Made by a program: the position numbers and the translations under genes
Notes under the pieces: generated by a model
What the model was told of the DNA's origin: nothing
Databases searched by the model: none
Seen by the model: the letters and a program-made list of their open reading frames with translations, nothing else
Part shown: positions 36,573-44,161 of the stretch, one piece after another
How the letters are laid out: every line of letters begins with the position of its first letter
Numbering within the stretch: position 1 is the first letter of the stretch
Assembly (NCBI GenBank): GCA_964342525.1
Contig: CAYFGQ010000003.1
Location: 52,452-116,451 of the forward strand
Length of the DNA stretch: 64,000 bases
Reading direction: 5' to 3'
Source of the DNA: G963676205 sp964342525
GTDB lineage: Bacteria; Campylobacterota; Campylobacteria; Campylobacterales; Arcobacteraceae

Positions 36573-36896
36573 TTATATCATCTCTTCATATTTTTCTAGA
36601 TTTGTAGTATCTATCTTCTCAAACTTTTTATCAATAGACTCAGCACTTCCATCTAAAAACTCTATAAATCTTTTATAATGATCTTTTTGTCTATGTGATT
36701 CTAGTGCTTTTTCACTCTCCCACTCTTCTACAAAATAAAACATAGATCTATCATCTTTTGATCTATAAAGATCATACTGGATTATACCCTCATCAAACTC
36801 ATGGCTAAGTTTATGCATGGCCTGTGCAAAAGGAGCTACTATCTCATCAAAGCCCTCTTTTGCTTTTATCTCAACTGTAAATATTAATTCGTTCAT
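36573..36896 (-). CDS. ABM-domain protein (putative quinol monooxygenase, YgiN-like)
   Basis: A 107-residue ferredoxin-like alpha/beta-barrel monomer. It begins 'MNELIFTVEIKAKEGFDEIV' and contains the family core 'IQYDLYRSKDDRSMFYFVEEWESEKALESH'. Homologues are cofactor-free monooxygenases or stress proteins acting on quinols. It is the first gene of a two-gene unit with the AEC transporter. Confidence 0.82.
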   Translation of the reverse strand: MNELIFTVEIKAKEGFDEIVAPFAQAMHKLSHEFDEGIIQYDLYRSKDDRSMFYFVEEWESEKALESHRQKDHYKRFIEFLDGSAESIDKKFEKIDTTNLEKYEEMI

Positions 36897-36968
36897 TAAA
36901 TACCTTATTAGTTTTTGTATGCTAAATTATACAATAAAATTTAGCGTACAATACTACAGCTATTTTAC

Positions 36969-37589
36969 TTAATTTACAAGCCTTGCTTCAAAGTATTTAT
37001 TTTTCATATACTCTACGATACCATCTTTTGATATCACTTTTTCCTCTTTTTGTTCATCTTTTGAATCATCTAAAGATATTGTCTCAATATAGTATTTACC
37101 ATCTTGTTTTTTAGTTATGGTATTTTTTTCAATAACAACCTTACCACTTAAAGTATCAAAAGTTTTTAAAGTGAACTCTTTTTGTTCAAGTTTTTTCTCA
37201 ATATTTGGAATAAAATCAAATGGAAAATAATCTATCTTTGATAACTCCACTTTAGTACCATCTCCATATACTAAATGATCACCATTTTTTACAGCTTTTG
37301 CTTTTTGTATATCATCATCCTCTTTTTCATATACAAATAAAGAAACTACTTCATCTCCTTCCACATAAGCATCTTCCACATAAAGATAATTAAATTCCAT
37401 AAATAAATATGACATTTCCACATCAAATCTTGTACTATATTTAAATATCCCCTCACTATTTTTTATACTTAGAGCCTCTAGAGTACCAATTTGCTCACCA
37501 TCGTTAAATATCTCGTACTTTAAGTTATACTCCTTACTACCATTTAGTATTGAAGCCAGCACAAACACAAAGAATAAAATCTTCTTCAT
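36969..37589 (-). CDS. Exported hypothetical protein (DUF3108/DUF6134-like)
   Basis: 206 residues with signal peptide 'MKKILFFVFVLASILNG'. The body starts 'YNLKYEIFNDGEQIGTLEAL', the pattern of periplasmic DUF3108/DUF6134-type beta-rich proteins, and ends with a basic tail. Function unknown. Its promoter carries copy 3 of the CCC-N8-CCCACAT motif, linking it in regulation to the RND operon and the flavoprotein. Confidence 0.65.
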   Translation of the reverse strand: MKKILFFVFVLASILNGSKEYNLKYEIFNDGEQIGTLEALSIKNSEGIFKYSTRFDVEMSYLFMEFNYLYVEDAYVEGDEVVSLFVYEKEDDDIQKAKAVKNGDHLVYGDGTKVELSKIDYFPFDFIPNIEKKLEQKEFTLKTFDTLSGKVVIEKNTITKKQDGKYYIETISLDDSKDEQKEEKVISKDGIVEYMKNKYFEARLVN

Positions 37590-37632
37590 TACAAACCCTT
37601 TTATTTTTTATATTTAGAACTTTATAAAAAAT

Positions 37633-37650
37633 ATGTGGGGAAATTTGGGG
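37633..37650 (-). promoter_or_regulatory. Shared regulatory motif CCC-N8-CCCACAT (copy 3)
   Basis: On the minus strand CCC, 8 nt, CCCACAT, 44 bp before the start codon of the exported hypothetical gene, followed by an A/T-rich TATAAA. Confidence 0.65.
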
Positions 37651-37779
37651 ATTGATTAAAAAAAAGAATATTTTAGATAAATGTATTATTTTTTATACAA
37701 CTCTTGCATCAAAGAGTCATGATTTTTAGGTAAACTACAATTTACCAATACCCATTTGGATTATTTGAAAGGATCGATC

Positions 37780-37986
37780 ATGGATAAGCATTTAGACTAT
37801 TTTTGGGATTCAATAGAATCTATCTCCTTAAATACAAAAGATACTAATTCCCAAGAGCTATACCATGATACCCTTCAAGAGCTAAGAATTCTTAAAAAAG
37901 AGAATAAGATTATAAAATTCAATATACTATTAAAACAACTACTAGAAGATATTAAGTTTAATTCTACAAACCATACCCTATATTAA
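37780..37986 (+). CDS. Small hypothetical protein (68 aa)
   Basis: Start at ATG 37780, 9 nt after AAAGGA; an earlier TTG at 37756 would overlap that site. The protein is soluble, helical and charged ('MDKHLDYFWDSIESISLNTK'), with no recognised domain and no cysteines. It is an isolated gene between divergent and convergent neighbours. Confidence 0.55.
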   Translation: MDKHLDYFWDSIESISLNTKDTNSQELYHDTLQELRILKKENKIIKFNILLKQLLEDIKFNSTNHTLY

Positions 37987-38037
37987 AATATAAGATAGTT
38001 GTAGATTTAAAACCAACTAAATGAAAAATTCATTTAG

Positions 38038-39444
38038 TTAGTCATCAAGTGCAAAAGACTTTGAGAAATATGGATTATTCAACTGAAATTTACTAATCAC
38101 CCTACTATAAAGTACAGAGTTAGCAAACATATCACCCATCATTATAAAATTCTGGATTTTAAATTTTGTTTTTAATTGGCTCATCACTGTAATAGCAAGG
38201 TCAGCTATAGCTTCAAATAATGAGTATGCTAGGTAGTGCATATCTACACCTGCTAGTTTAAAGCTGATAAGCGATCCTATAAAAGCTTCATAGTCAAAAC
38301 CATTTTCATTAAAGTTTGTATCTACTTTTAAACCACCGTTTCCTCTAAACTCATAACCTTTATTACAAACACTCTCAAAGCTTTTATCTTCTAGCTCTAG
38401 GATTGTTGCAATAGTTTCAAATAAATCAAGTTCTTCATTTTCTAGGGCTTCACCTACTGCTGGATATTTTGCTTTTAGGTTGTCTAAGAGTCTTGATCTT
38501 TTTTCATTTGCTTTAAATCCCTCTAGGGTTTTAGCTAAATCAAACTCTCCAAAGTTGATAACTTTTTTTGTTCCCACTTCATTTGATACTATAAACTCTA
38601 TACCATTTGTACTTAGGTATGAAGCGATTGCTGATTTATCGAATCCTGCTTCTTTTTTAATATTTAAAAATCTATTTAAAATAGCATCTTCATTTAAAGG
38701 TTCTAACTCTTTAGCTACCCGTGTAGCTCTTATGATAGAGGTATTGTTTTGTACCAATACCACATCAAGATCAGCTTTTGGGTAAAAGAACATATAGTTT
38801 ACTTCACTCTCTTTTGCATTTATAGCTGCTAGCATAGATTTTACATTGTAAGGGGATCTGATATTTACGAAATTACTTCCAACCATATCTTTTAGTGTTT
38901 CATCTTTGATAGTTACTTTGATAGTTGGTTTTTCTATTGAAAATAATACTTTAGCTTCATCTTCTGTGATGATAAATAGATCACTTAATTTACTTGCATC
39001 TGTTACTAATAAATGGCATCCATCTGTATAGTGTGGAGAGAAGATAGTATCATCACTATAAGTCTCTATCCCTTCATTTTTATAAAAATTAGGTACTAAA
39101 TTTGCATCTAGATAGTATTCACTACTTGGATCATTTAAAAGCTCTATAGATCTTGCACATGGGCTTATCTCATAATCAGCTGATTTAAAATCTGATGGTG
39201 TGATAGTTGTATCTTCAACCTTTGTTTCAATCTCACCTAAAAATATAGAGTGTGGTATATATTTTGCTGCTTGTTTATTAAACTCTGCTACTTTAGATTC
39301 ATCACTATCATCTAGCTTTAATGTGATGATTCTATTGTTTTGCTCAACACTTCCAAAGATACCACTCTCATCTATTGCAGTTTGTAAAAATCCTGCGAAA
39401 TATGTATTGTCACTATTGTATTTAATTGTTTGTACTATTGGCAC
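38038..39444 (-). CDS. hydE: Hydrogenase accessory protein HydE (Wolinella-type)
   Basis: A 468-residue cytoplasmic protein found with epsilonproteobacterial hydABCD and needed for or linked to hydrogenase maturation. Its C-terminal region ('MHYLAYSLFEAIADLAITVM', 'FANSVLYSRVISKF') resembles the Kae1-like end of HypF. The start is GTG at 39444, preceded by AAGGAG with 7-nt spacing; a longer in-frame GTG reading (39465) would lack a ribosome site. It overlaps hydD by 23 bases. The precise biochemical role is not established. Confidence 0.8.
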   Translation of the reverse strand: MPIVQTIKYNSDNTYFAGFLQTAIDESGIFGSVEQNNRIITLKLDDSDESKVAEFNKQAAKYIPHSIFLGEIETKVEDTTITPSDFKSADYEISPCARSIELLNDPSSEYYLDANLVPNFYKNEGIETYSDDTIFSPHYTDGCHLLVTDASKLSDLFIITEDEAKVLFSIEKPTIKVTIKDETLKDMVGSNFVNIRSPYNVKSMLAAINAKESEVNYMFFYPKADLDVVLVQNNTSIIRATRVAKELEPLNEDAILNRFLNIKKEAGFDKSAIASYLSTNGIEFIVSNEVGTKKVINFGEFDLAKTLEGFKANEKRSRLLDNLKAKYPAVGEALENEELDLFETIATILELEDKSFESVCNKGYEFRGNGGLKVDTNFNENGFDYEAFIGSLISFKLAGVDMHYLAYSLFEAIADLAITVMSQLKTKFKIQNFIMMGDMFANSVLYSRVISKFQLNNPYFSKSFALDD

Positions 39445-39991
39445 TATGCAACTCCTTACATGCACTTTGAGGGTCTTTATATGAAGCTATAATCTCATCT
39501 AAAGATACCTCTTTTTCTTTTTTAGTATATTTTACCCCTGATTTTTCTAACTCATCAAGTGTAGCTTTTATAAATACTGGGAACTTCTCTCTCATCTCAT
39601 CGGTAAGCCCAACATTTACTTTTTCTATATCTTTTGGAACTATCCCTATGATATTTACATCTGCCATCTTTTCTAAAAGTGAACAAATCTCAAGCATCTC
39701 TATGATCTCAACTTCATGGGCTGTTTGTTTGTAAGATCCAAGTCCTAAAAGCTCTTCACCTGGCATATTATAAATAGATCCTATCTCATCTTCCATAGTG
39801 ATGGTATCCACGATAATCACCTTATCATAATCTTGATAGTAAGTCATAAGTTGAAAACCTAAAACCCCACCATCTACTAAAGTCACATCACCTTCAAAAT
39901 TATAGTTTTCTAATAGAAATCTTTGGTTATAAACCCCGATTCCCTCATCTTGATATATTACTGTTCCTACTCCAACTACTGCTATACGCAT
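39422..39991 (-). CDS. hydD: Hydrogenase maturation protease HydD (HybD/HyaD-like)
   Basis: A 189-residue nickel-dependent endopeptidase that removes the C-terminal tail of HydB after metal-site assembly. Motifs are 'VGVGTVIYQDEGIGVY' with the acidic nickel ligand, 'LVDGGVLGFQLM' and 'KQTAHEVEI' with the ligand His. It is separated from hydC by 168 nt containing three stem-loops, so its level is probably set separately from the structural genes. Confidence 0.9.
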   Translation of the reverse strand: MRIAVVGVGTVIYQDEGIGVYNQRFLLENYNFEGDVTLVDGGVLGFQLMTYYQDYDKVIIVDTITMEDEIGSIYNMPGEELLGLGSYKQTAHEVEIIEMLEICSLLEKMADVNIIGIVPKDIEKVNVGLTDEMREKFPVFIKATLDELEKSGVKYTKKEKEVSLDEIIASYKDPQSACKELHSANSTNN

Positions 39992-40023
39992 CGTTATCCT
40001 TTTTATATCTTCTTTATTCTAAA

Positions 40024-40041
40024 GGGCGTAAGAATACGCCC
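40024..40041. repeat. Stem-loop between hydC and hydD
   Basis: Perfect hairpin GGGCGTA, loop 4 nt, TACGCCC. It is one of three consecutive stem-loops in the hydC-hydD gap and is unusually G/C-rich for this DNA. Confidence 0.6.
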
Positions 40042-40093
40042 AAATCTTTATAAATAAAAGTTTTCCCCTCAAAACTCTCAGCTATAAAGATAA

Positions 40094-40128
40094 AAAATGC
40101 CAAGTAAGTATATCTTACTTAGCATTTT
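40094..40128 (-). terminator. Terminator-like hairpin downstream of hydC
   Basis: Arms AAAATGC-C-AAGTAAG and CTTACTT-A-GCATTTT with one mismatch and a 5-nt loop. Read on the minus strand it ends in a T run, as a terminator behind hydABC would. Partial read-through would set hydDE expression. Confidence 0.65.
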
Positions 40129-40134
40129 TATAAT

Positions 40135-40158
40135 CTAAATATTCGCGCAGATATTTAG
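40135..40158. repeat. Inverted repeat directly after hydC stop
   Basis: CTAAATAT (40135-40142) and ATATTTAG (40151-40158), 8-nt loop. It begins 2 nt past the hydC stop and may protect the hydABC mRNA 3' end. Confidence 0.5.
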
Positions 40159-40159
40159 T

Positions 40160-40864
40160 CTATTTTTCATCTTTCTCTTTAACAAATTTGCTTCCACCAA
40201 CAACGATGCTGATATCACTCTCTTGCCAGAAAATTGTTCTCCAAATTTGATAATATATATGGAACATTACCCATCCAATAACGTAATACATTGTATAGTG
40301 ATGAGATAATCTTACATCCATATATGTTCCACCACTAACCCATACAGTCCAATCAGTTCCTAAATGTAACATATATGGGAACCATGATCCTACTGAACTC
40401 ATACCATGATGTAATCCATGAACATATAATTGTAGTCCAGTTAATAATAACCATACTAACATCATATGGAATATGAAGAAAAATACAGCATTAAAACTAT
40501 CACCATGAGTTGAATCAAACTTTTTCACTCTATTTAAAGTGATAAGATTAACTAATACCTCAAAAAATTCTTTTATATTTTGAACATTTGGAATAAGTTT
40601 TTTATACGCTTTCTCAAATCTTGAGAAGAAATATAAATAAGCCACAACAATAGCACTTACATCAAATATAATTGCTGCTATGAAGTGAATAAGTCTATTC
40701 CAAGCCATCACATATTTATCAACTGCTGGATCAGCAATATATGTTGAATAATATGGATGTCCTATATAAAGCCCTGTAACCACAGCAGCAACCATACAAA
40801 TAGCTACTATCCAGTGATTCCACCGCATAAATGCGGTCATTCTTTTTACTTTTTTATAAGCCAT
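40160..40864 (-). CDS. hydC: Ni/Fe-hydrogenase cytochrome b subunit HydC
   Basis: A 234-residue di-haem cytochrome b that anchors HydAB and passes electrons to menaquinone. Four or five membrane helices are visible, with haem-ligand candidates in 'MRWNHWIVA', 'RLIHFIAAIIF' and 'SHHYTMYYVIGWVMFHIY'. The start ATG 40864 sits behind AAGGAG; a GTG two codons earlier abuts that site. It lies 9 nt after hydB. Confidence 0.93.
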   Translation of the reverse strand: MAYKKVKRMTAFMRWNHWIVAICMVAAVVTGLYIGHPYYSTYIADPAVDKYVMAWNRLIHFIAAIIFDVSAIVVAYLYFFSRFEKAYKKLIPNVQNIKEFFEVLVNLITLNRVKKFDSTHGDSFNAVFFFIFHMMLVWLLLTGLQLYVHGLHHGMSSVGSWFPYMLHLGTDWTVWVSGGTYMDVRLSHHYTMYYVIGWVMFHIYYQIWRTIFWQESDISIVVGGSKFVKEKDEK

Positions 40865-40873
40865 ATCCACTCC

Positions 40874-42619
40874 TTAACAGCTTGCGTTAACCTTAAAGTG
40901 AGCCAGTTCTTTACCTTTAGTATCGATAATATGTACAGCACAAGCAATACACGGGTCAAAACTATGGATAGTTCTTAAGATCTCTAGTGGTTGATGTGGA
41001 TCAGCTACTTTAGTACCAATAAGTGATGCTTCATAAGCTCCCATTCTACCTTGATAATCTCTTGGTGCAGCATTCCATGTACTTGGAACAACAGCTTGAT
41101 AGTTTTCTATCTTACCATCTTTGATTTTTACCCAGTGACCTAAACCACCCCTTGGTGCTTCAGCTAAACCATGACCTTTTGCTTCTTTTGAGACTTCATC
41201 AAAATCAAACTCAGTCCATGTTTTTAAATCACCACTTGCAACATTTGCAGCTAATTCATCAACCCACTCGATCATAACATCAGCCATAAGCTCAGTCTCA
41301 ATCGCTCTTGCAGCTGTTCTACCAACTGTTGAGAAAAGTGCAGCTGTTGGAGCTGGTTTTCCAAGTCCTAATTTATCACCTAAAAGTGCTAGGAAGTTTG
41401 TTACATATTTAGTGATTCTTTTATCACCTGCAGCAACACCAACTACCATTCTTGCTAGTGGTCCAACTTCTACTCTATTGTCATCATAGATTGGAGATTT
41501 GATCCATGAGTATTTCTCATCTGTTTTAAGATAAGCCATACCATCAGCTTTTTTCTCTAATCCAGTATATTTAGGGATAGTTTGTCCCTCATATGGATGA
41601 AGAGGTTTACCATCTGTATACCAAGCGTGAGTAACATCTTCTGCTACTTTTGTTTGATCAAATGGCATATAATTTGATAAATCACCATTTAATACTACAC
41701 CTGATGGGAATAAGTTTGCAGCATTATAAAAACCAGTGTCATCAAGTTTAAAATCACCATAAGACATAAAGTTTTTAAGACCACCACCAGTTCCATCTAG
41801 TGCTTCATCCACATACTTAACACCAGCCATAGCAAGGTCAGGTAAATATGCAGTTTTAATAAAGTGTGTAAACTTCTTAAGAAGTGATTTAAATAATGCA
41901 ATTCTAGCAGGGTTTTGGATATCTTGAACACAAGTAACTCCACCAACAATAAGTGATTGAGGGTGAGGCATTTTACCACCAAAAATAGCCATAAGTTTTG
42001 CAGCATCTCTTTGTAAATCAAGTGCTTGAAGATAGTGAGCTGTTGCGATTAAATCTTGCTCAGGACTTAGTTTATAGTTTTTGTTACCCCAGTAAGCGTT
42101 TGCAAAAAGACCAAGTCTTCCTTGCTTAACAAACTTAGTAAGTCTCTCTTGAACTTGGATAAGTTCAGATTTACCTACACCATATGGAGTTCTTGACCAT
42201 TTAAATGCTTCCTCAGCAGCTTTAGCTGGATCTGCTTTAAGTGCATTTGTAATATCAACCCAATCAAGTCCATGTAAGTGATAAAAGTGTACTACGTGGT
42301 CATGAAGATATAAAGCACCTTGAATAAGGTTTCTTACAAGTCTAGCATTTTTTGGAATAGTAATATCAAATGCATCCTCAACAGCTTCGATAGATCTTTG
42401 GTAGTGTGTACCTGTACAAACACCACAAATTCTCATAGCTAGAAGACCTGCATCTCTCGGGTCTCTTCCTTTTAAGATCTCCTCGATCCCTCTAAACATT
42501 GTTGAAGAAGAGTATGCATCTGTAATAACATTGTTCTCATCAACCTCTACTTCAATTCTTAAGTGACCCTCGATTCTTGTGATCGGGTCAATAATAATAT
42601 GCTCTTTTTTACCACTCAT
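40874..42619 (-). CDS. hydB: [NiFe]-hydrogenase large subunit HydB
   Basis: The 581-residue catalytic subunit. Ni ligands are C65 and C68 in 'RICGVCTGTH' (L1) and C557 and C560 in 'DPCIACAVH' (L2). The 18-residue tail after H563 is the peptide removed by HydD. It starts in TAATG overlap with hydA and is exported with HydA by the Tat signal of the small subunit. It is a Wolinella-type membrane-bound uptake hydrogenase (group 1). Confidence 0.96.
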   Translation of the reverse strand: MSGKKEHIIIDPITRIEGHLRIEVEVDENNVITDAYSSSTMFRGIEEILKGRDPRDAGLLAMRICGVCTGTHYQRSIEAVEDAFDITIPKNARLVRNLIQGALYLHDHVVHFYHLHGLDWVDITNALKADPAKAAEEAFKWSRTPYGVGKSELIQVQERLTKFVKQGRLGLFANAYWGNKNYKLSPEQDLIATAHYLQALDLQRDAAKLMAIFGGKMPHPQSLIVGGVTCVQDIQNPARIALFKSLLKKFTHFIKTAYLPDLAMAGVKYVDEALDGTGGGLKNFMSYGDFKLDDTGFYNAANLFPSGVVLNGDLSNYMPFDQTKVAEDVTHAWYTDGKPLHPYEGQTIPKYTGLEKKADGMAYLKTDEKYSWIKSPIYDDNRVEVGPLARMVVGVAAGDKRITKYVTNFLALLGDKLGLGKPAPTAALFSTVGRTAARAIETELMADVMIEWVDELAANVASGDLKTWTEFDFDEVSKEAKGHGLAEAPRGGLGHWVKIKDGKIENYQAVVPSTWNAAPRDYQGRMGAYEASLIGTKVADPHQPLEILRTIHSFDPCIACAVHIIDTKGKELAHFKVNASC

Positions 42620-43845
42620 TACTCATCTCCCTCTTTTTTACCTGCTACTATACTAGCTCCTGCATGTACTGCTATACCAATACCTGCAGCTGTTAATAAT
42701 CCAAGACCAAATTCATCAACAGTCTTTTCAACTCCACCAGTAGGAGCTTTGATTTTACTATCAGCGATTGGTCTTTCAGTTGCATATTTATCCCAGAATT
42801 GTGGCTCAGAACAACCAATACAACCATGTCCAGCACCAATTGGCCAGTTAACTGCTTCGTTGTATCTTACAATTGAACAGTTATTAAATGTCATAGGACC
42901 TTTACATCCCATTTTGTATAGACAAAAGTTGTTTTTAGCACCTTCATCTCCCCACTCTTCTACGAATTCACCAGCATCAAAGTGTGCTCTTCTTTCACAG
43001 TTATCATGGATTCTATAACCAAATGCAAATTTTGGTCTATTTAAGTGATCTAGTTCTGGAACTTGACCTGTAAGTACGAAGTGTAAAATTGTACCTGTAA
43101 TATTTGCAGGGTTTGCAGGACATGCAGGGATATTGATAATAGGCTTACCTCTTACAACATCTTGAACACCAACAGCACCAGTTGGATTTGGAGATGCAGC
43201 AGGAACTCCACCAAATGTAGCACAAGTACCAACAGCAACAACAGCAGCTGATTTATTTGCAACTCTGATTAAGTGATCTTTAAAAGTTTCACCCTCTGCA
43301 CCAATAGTACCATACATACCATTCATTGCTAAAGGAATTGCTCCCTCAACTACACAAATAAATTTACCTTTAAAAGTTTCAATAGCTTCATTTAAATGCT
43401 CTTCTGCTTGATGTCCCGCAGCAGTTTGTAGAGTCTCATTGAACTCTAAAGATAATACATCTAAAACTAACTCATCAATTGTAGGTGCATCACTTCTTAA
43501 AATAGCTTCACTATTACCAGCACAGTCAGATAACTCTAACCAAATAACTGGAACTCTATTCATAAGTTCTGCAGCTTTAGCAACAAGAGGTGTAAATGTT
43601 GGTGGTAACATAAGCATAGCACAGGCTGCACTTGCCCACTTCATAAAATCTCTTCTTGTTAAACCTTCGCTTTCTAATACCTGATGGATATCAGCTTTAG
43701 AAGCAGCCTCTGTATTTTCAAGTACTGATAATCTATCTTGCATCTTTTGCATAAGATTAGAATAGTACGCCTCTCCTCTATTAGTGTTGACCTTTGCGCC
43801 TTTTGCACTAAAGAGGGAAGTCAATGCTTCTCTTCTATCTGTCAT
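42619..43845 (-). CDS. hydA: [NiFe]-hydrogenase small subunit HydA, with CxxN instead of CxxC
   Basis: 408 residues. The twin-arginine motif 'LTRRDFMKW' has its arginines at 64-65, so an unusually long n-region precedes it; a second RR sits at residues 4-5 ('DRREALTSLF'). After the h-region comes the proximal-cluster motif 'SDCAGNSEA', where C108 is kept but N111 stands where most group 1 enzymes have Cys. The other ligands look complete: 'VGTCATFGG', 'PACPANP', 'IHDNCERRAHF', 'YKMGCKG' and 'GHGCIGCSEP'. A C-terminal membrane helix (about 372-398) anchors it. AAGGAG precedes the ATG. Confidence 0.95.
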   Translation of the reverse strand: MTDRREALTSLFSAKGAKVNTNRGEAYYSNLMQKMQDRLSVLENTEAASKADIHQVLESEGLTRRDFMKWASAACAMLMLPPTFTPLVAKAAELMNRVPVIWLELSDCAGNSEAILRSDAPTIDELVLDVLSLEFNETLQTAAGHQAEEHLNEAIETFKGKFICVVEGAIPLAMNGMYGTIGAEGETFKDHLIRVANKSAAVVAVGTCATFGGVPAASPNPTGAVGVQDVVRGKPIINIPACPANPANITGTILHFVLTGQVPELDHLNRPKFAFGYRIHDNCERRAHFDAGEFVEEWGDEGAKNNFCLYKMGCKGPMTFNNCSIVRYNEAVNWPIGAGHGCIGCSEPQFWDKYATERPIADSKIKAPTGGVEKTVDEFGLGLLTAAGIGIAVHAGASIVAGKKEGDE

Positions 43846-44161
43846 ATTTTCTCCTTAGTTAAATATCCCCTATGGAATATTCTAATGAACATTCATTCAA
43901 TATATTTATTCTAAGTTAATTAAACTTTAGAAAAACTTATACTTGTATATGAATTTCAAAAAAAATTAAGGTTTTTAACTATTTGTTTTACTTATATTAA
44001 AATTGATAGATATTTTAAATGATTTAGCTCTCAAACAGAGGCTATAAAGTCCTAATTTTAGGGCTTTACTGTTTTTAGATAGTAGCTTTTCATGATAAAA
44101 AAGCTAAGAAAATAAAATTGAGAAATTTTATTATTGAAATTTTTACTTATAAGTTTGTATC
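43846..44161. other. Intergenic region upstream of hydA (316 nt)
   Basis: It holds the hydA leader (AAGGAG), a palindrome AATGAA-CA-TTCATT at 43884-43897 that resembles TetR-family operators, and an adjacent GAATATTC. Near the kinase end a 9-bp hairpin AAAGTCCTA/TAGGGCTTT (44046-44068) may terminate transcription from the right. No gene is seen. Confidence 0.55.
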
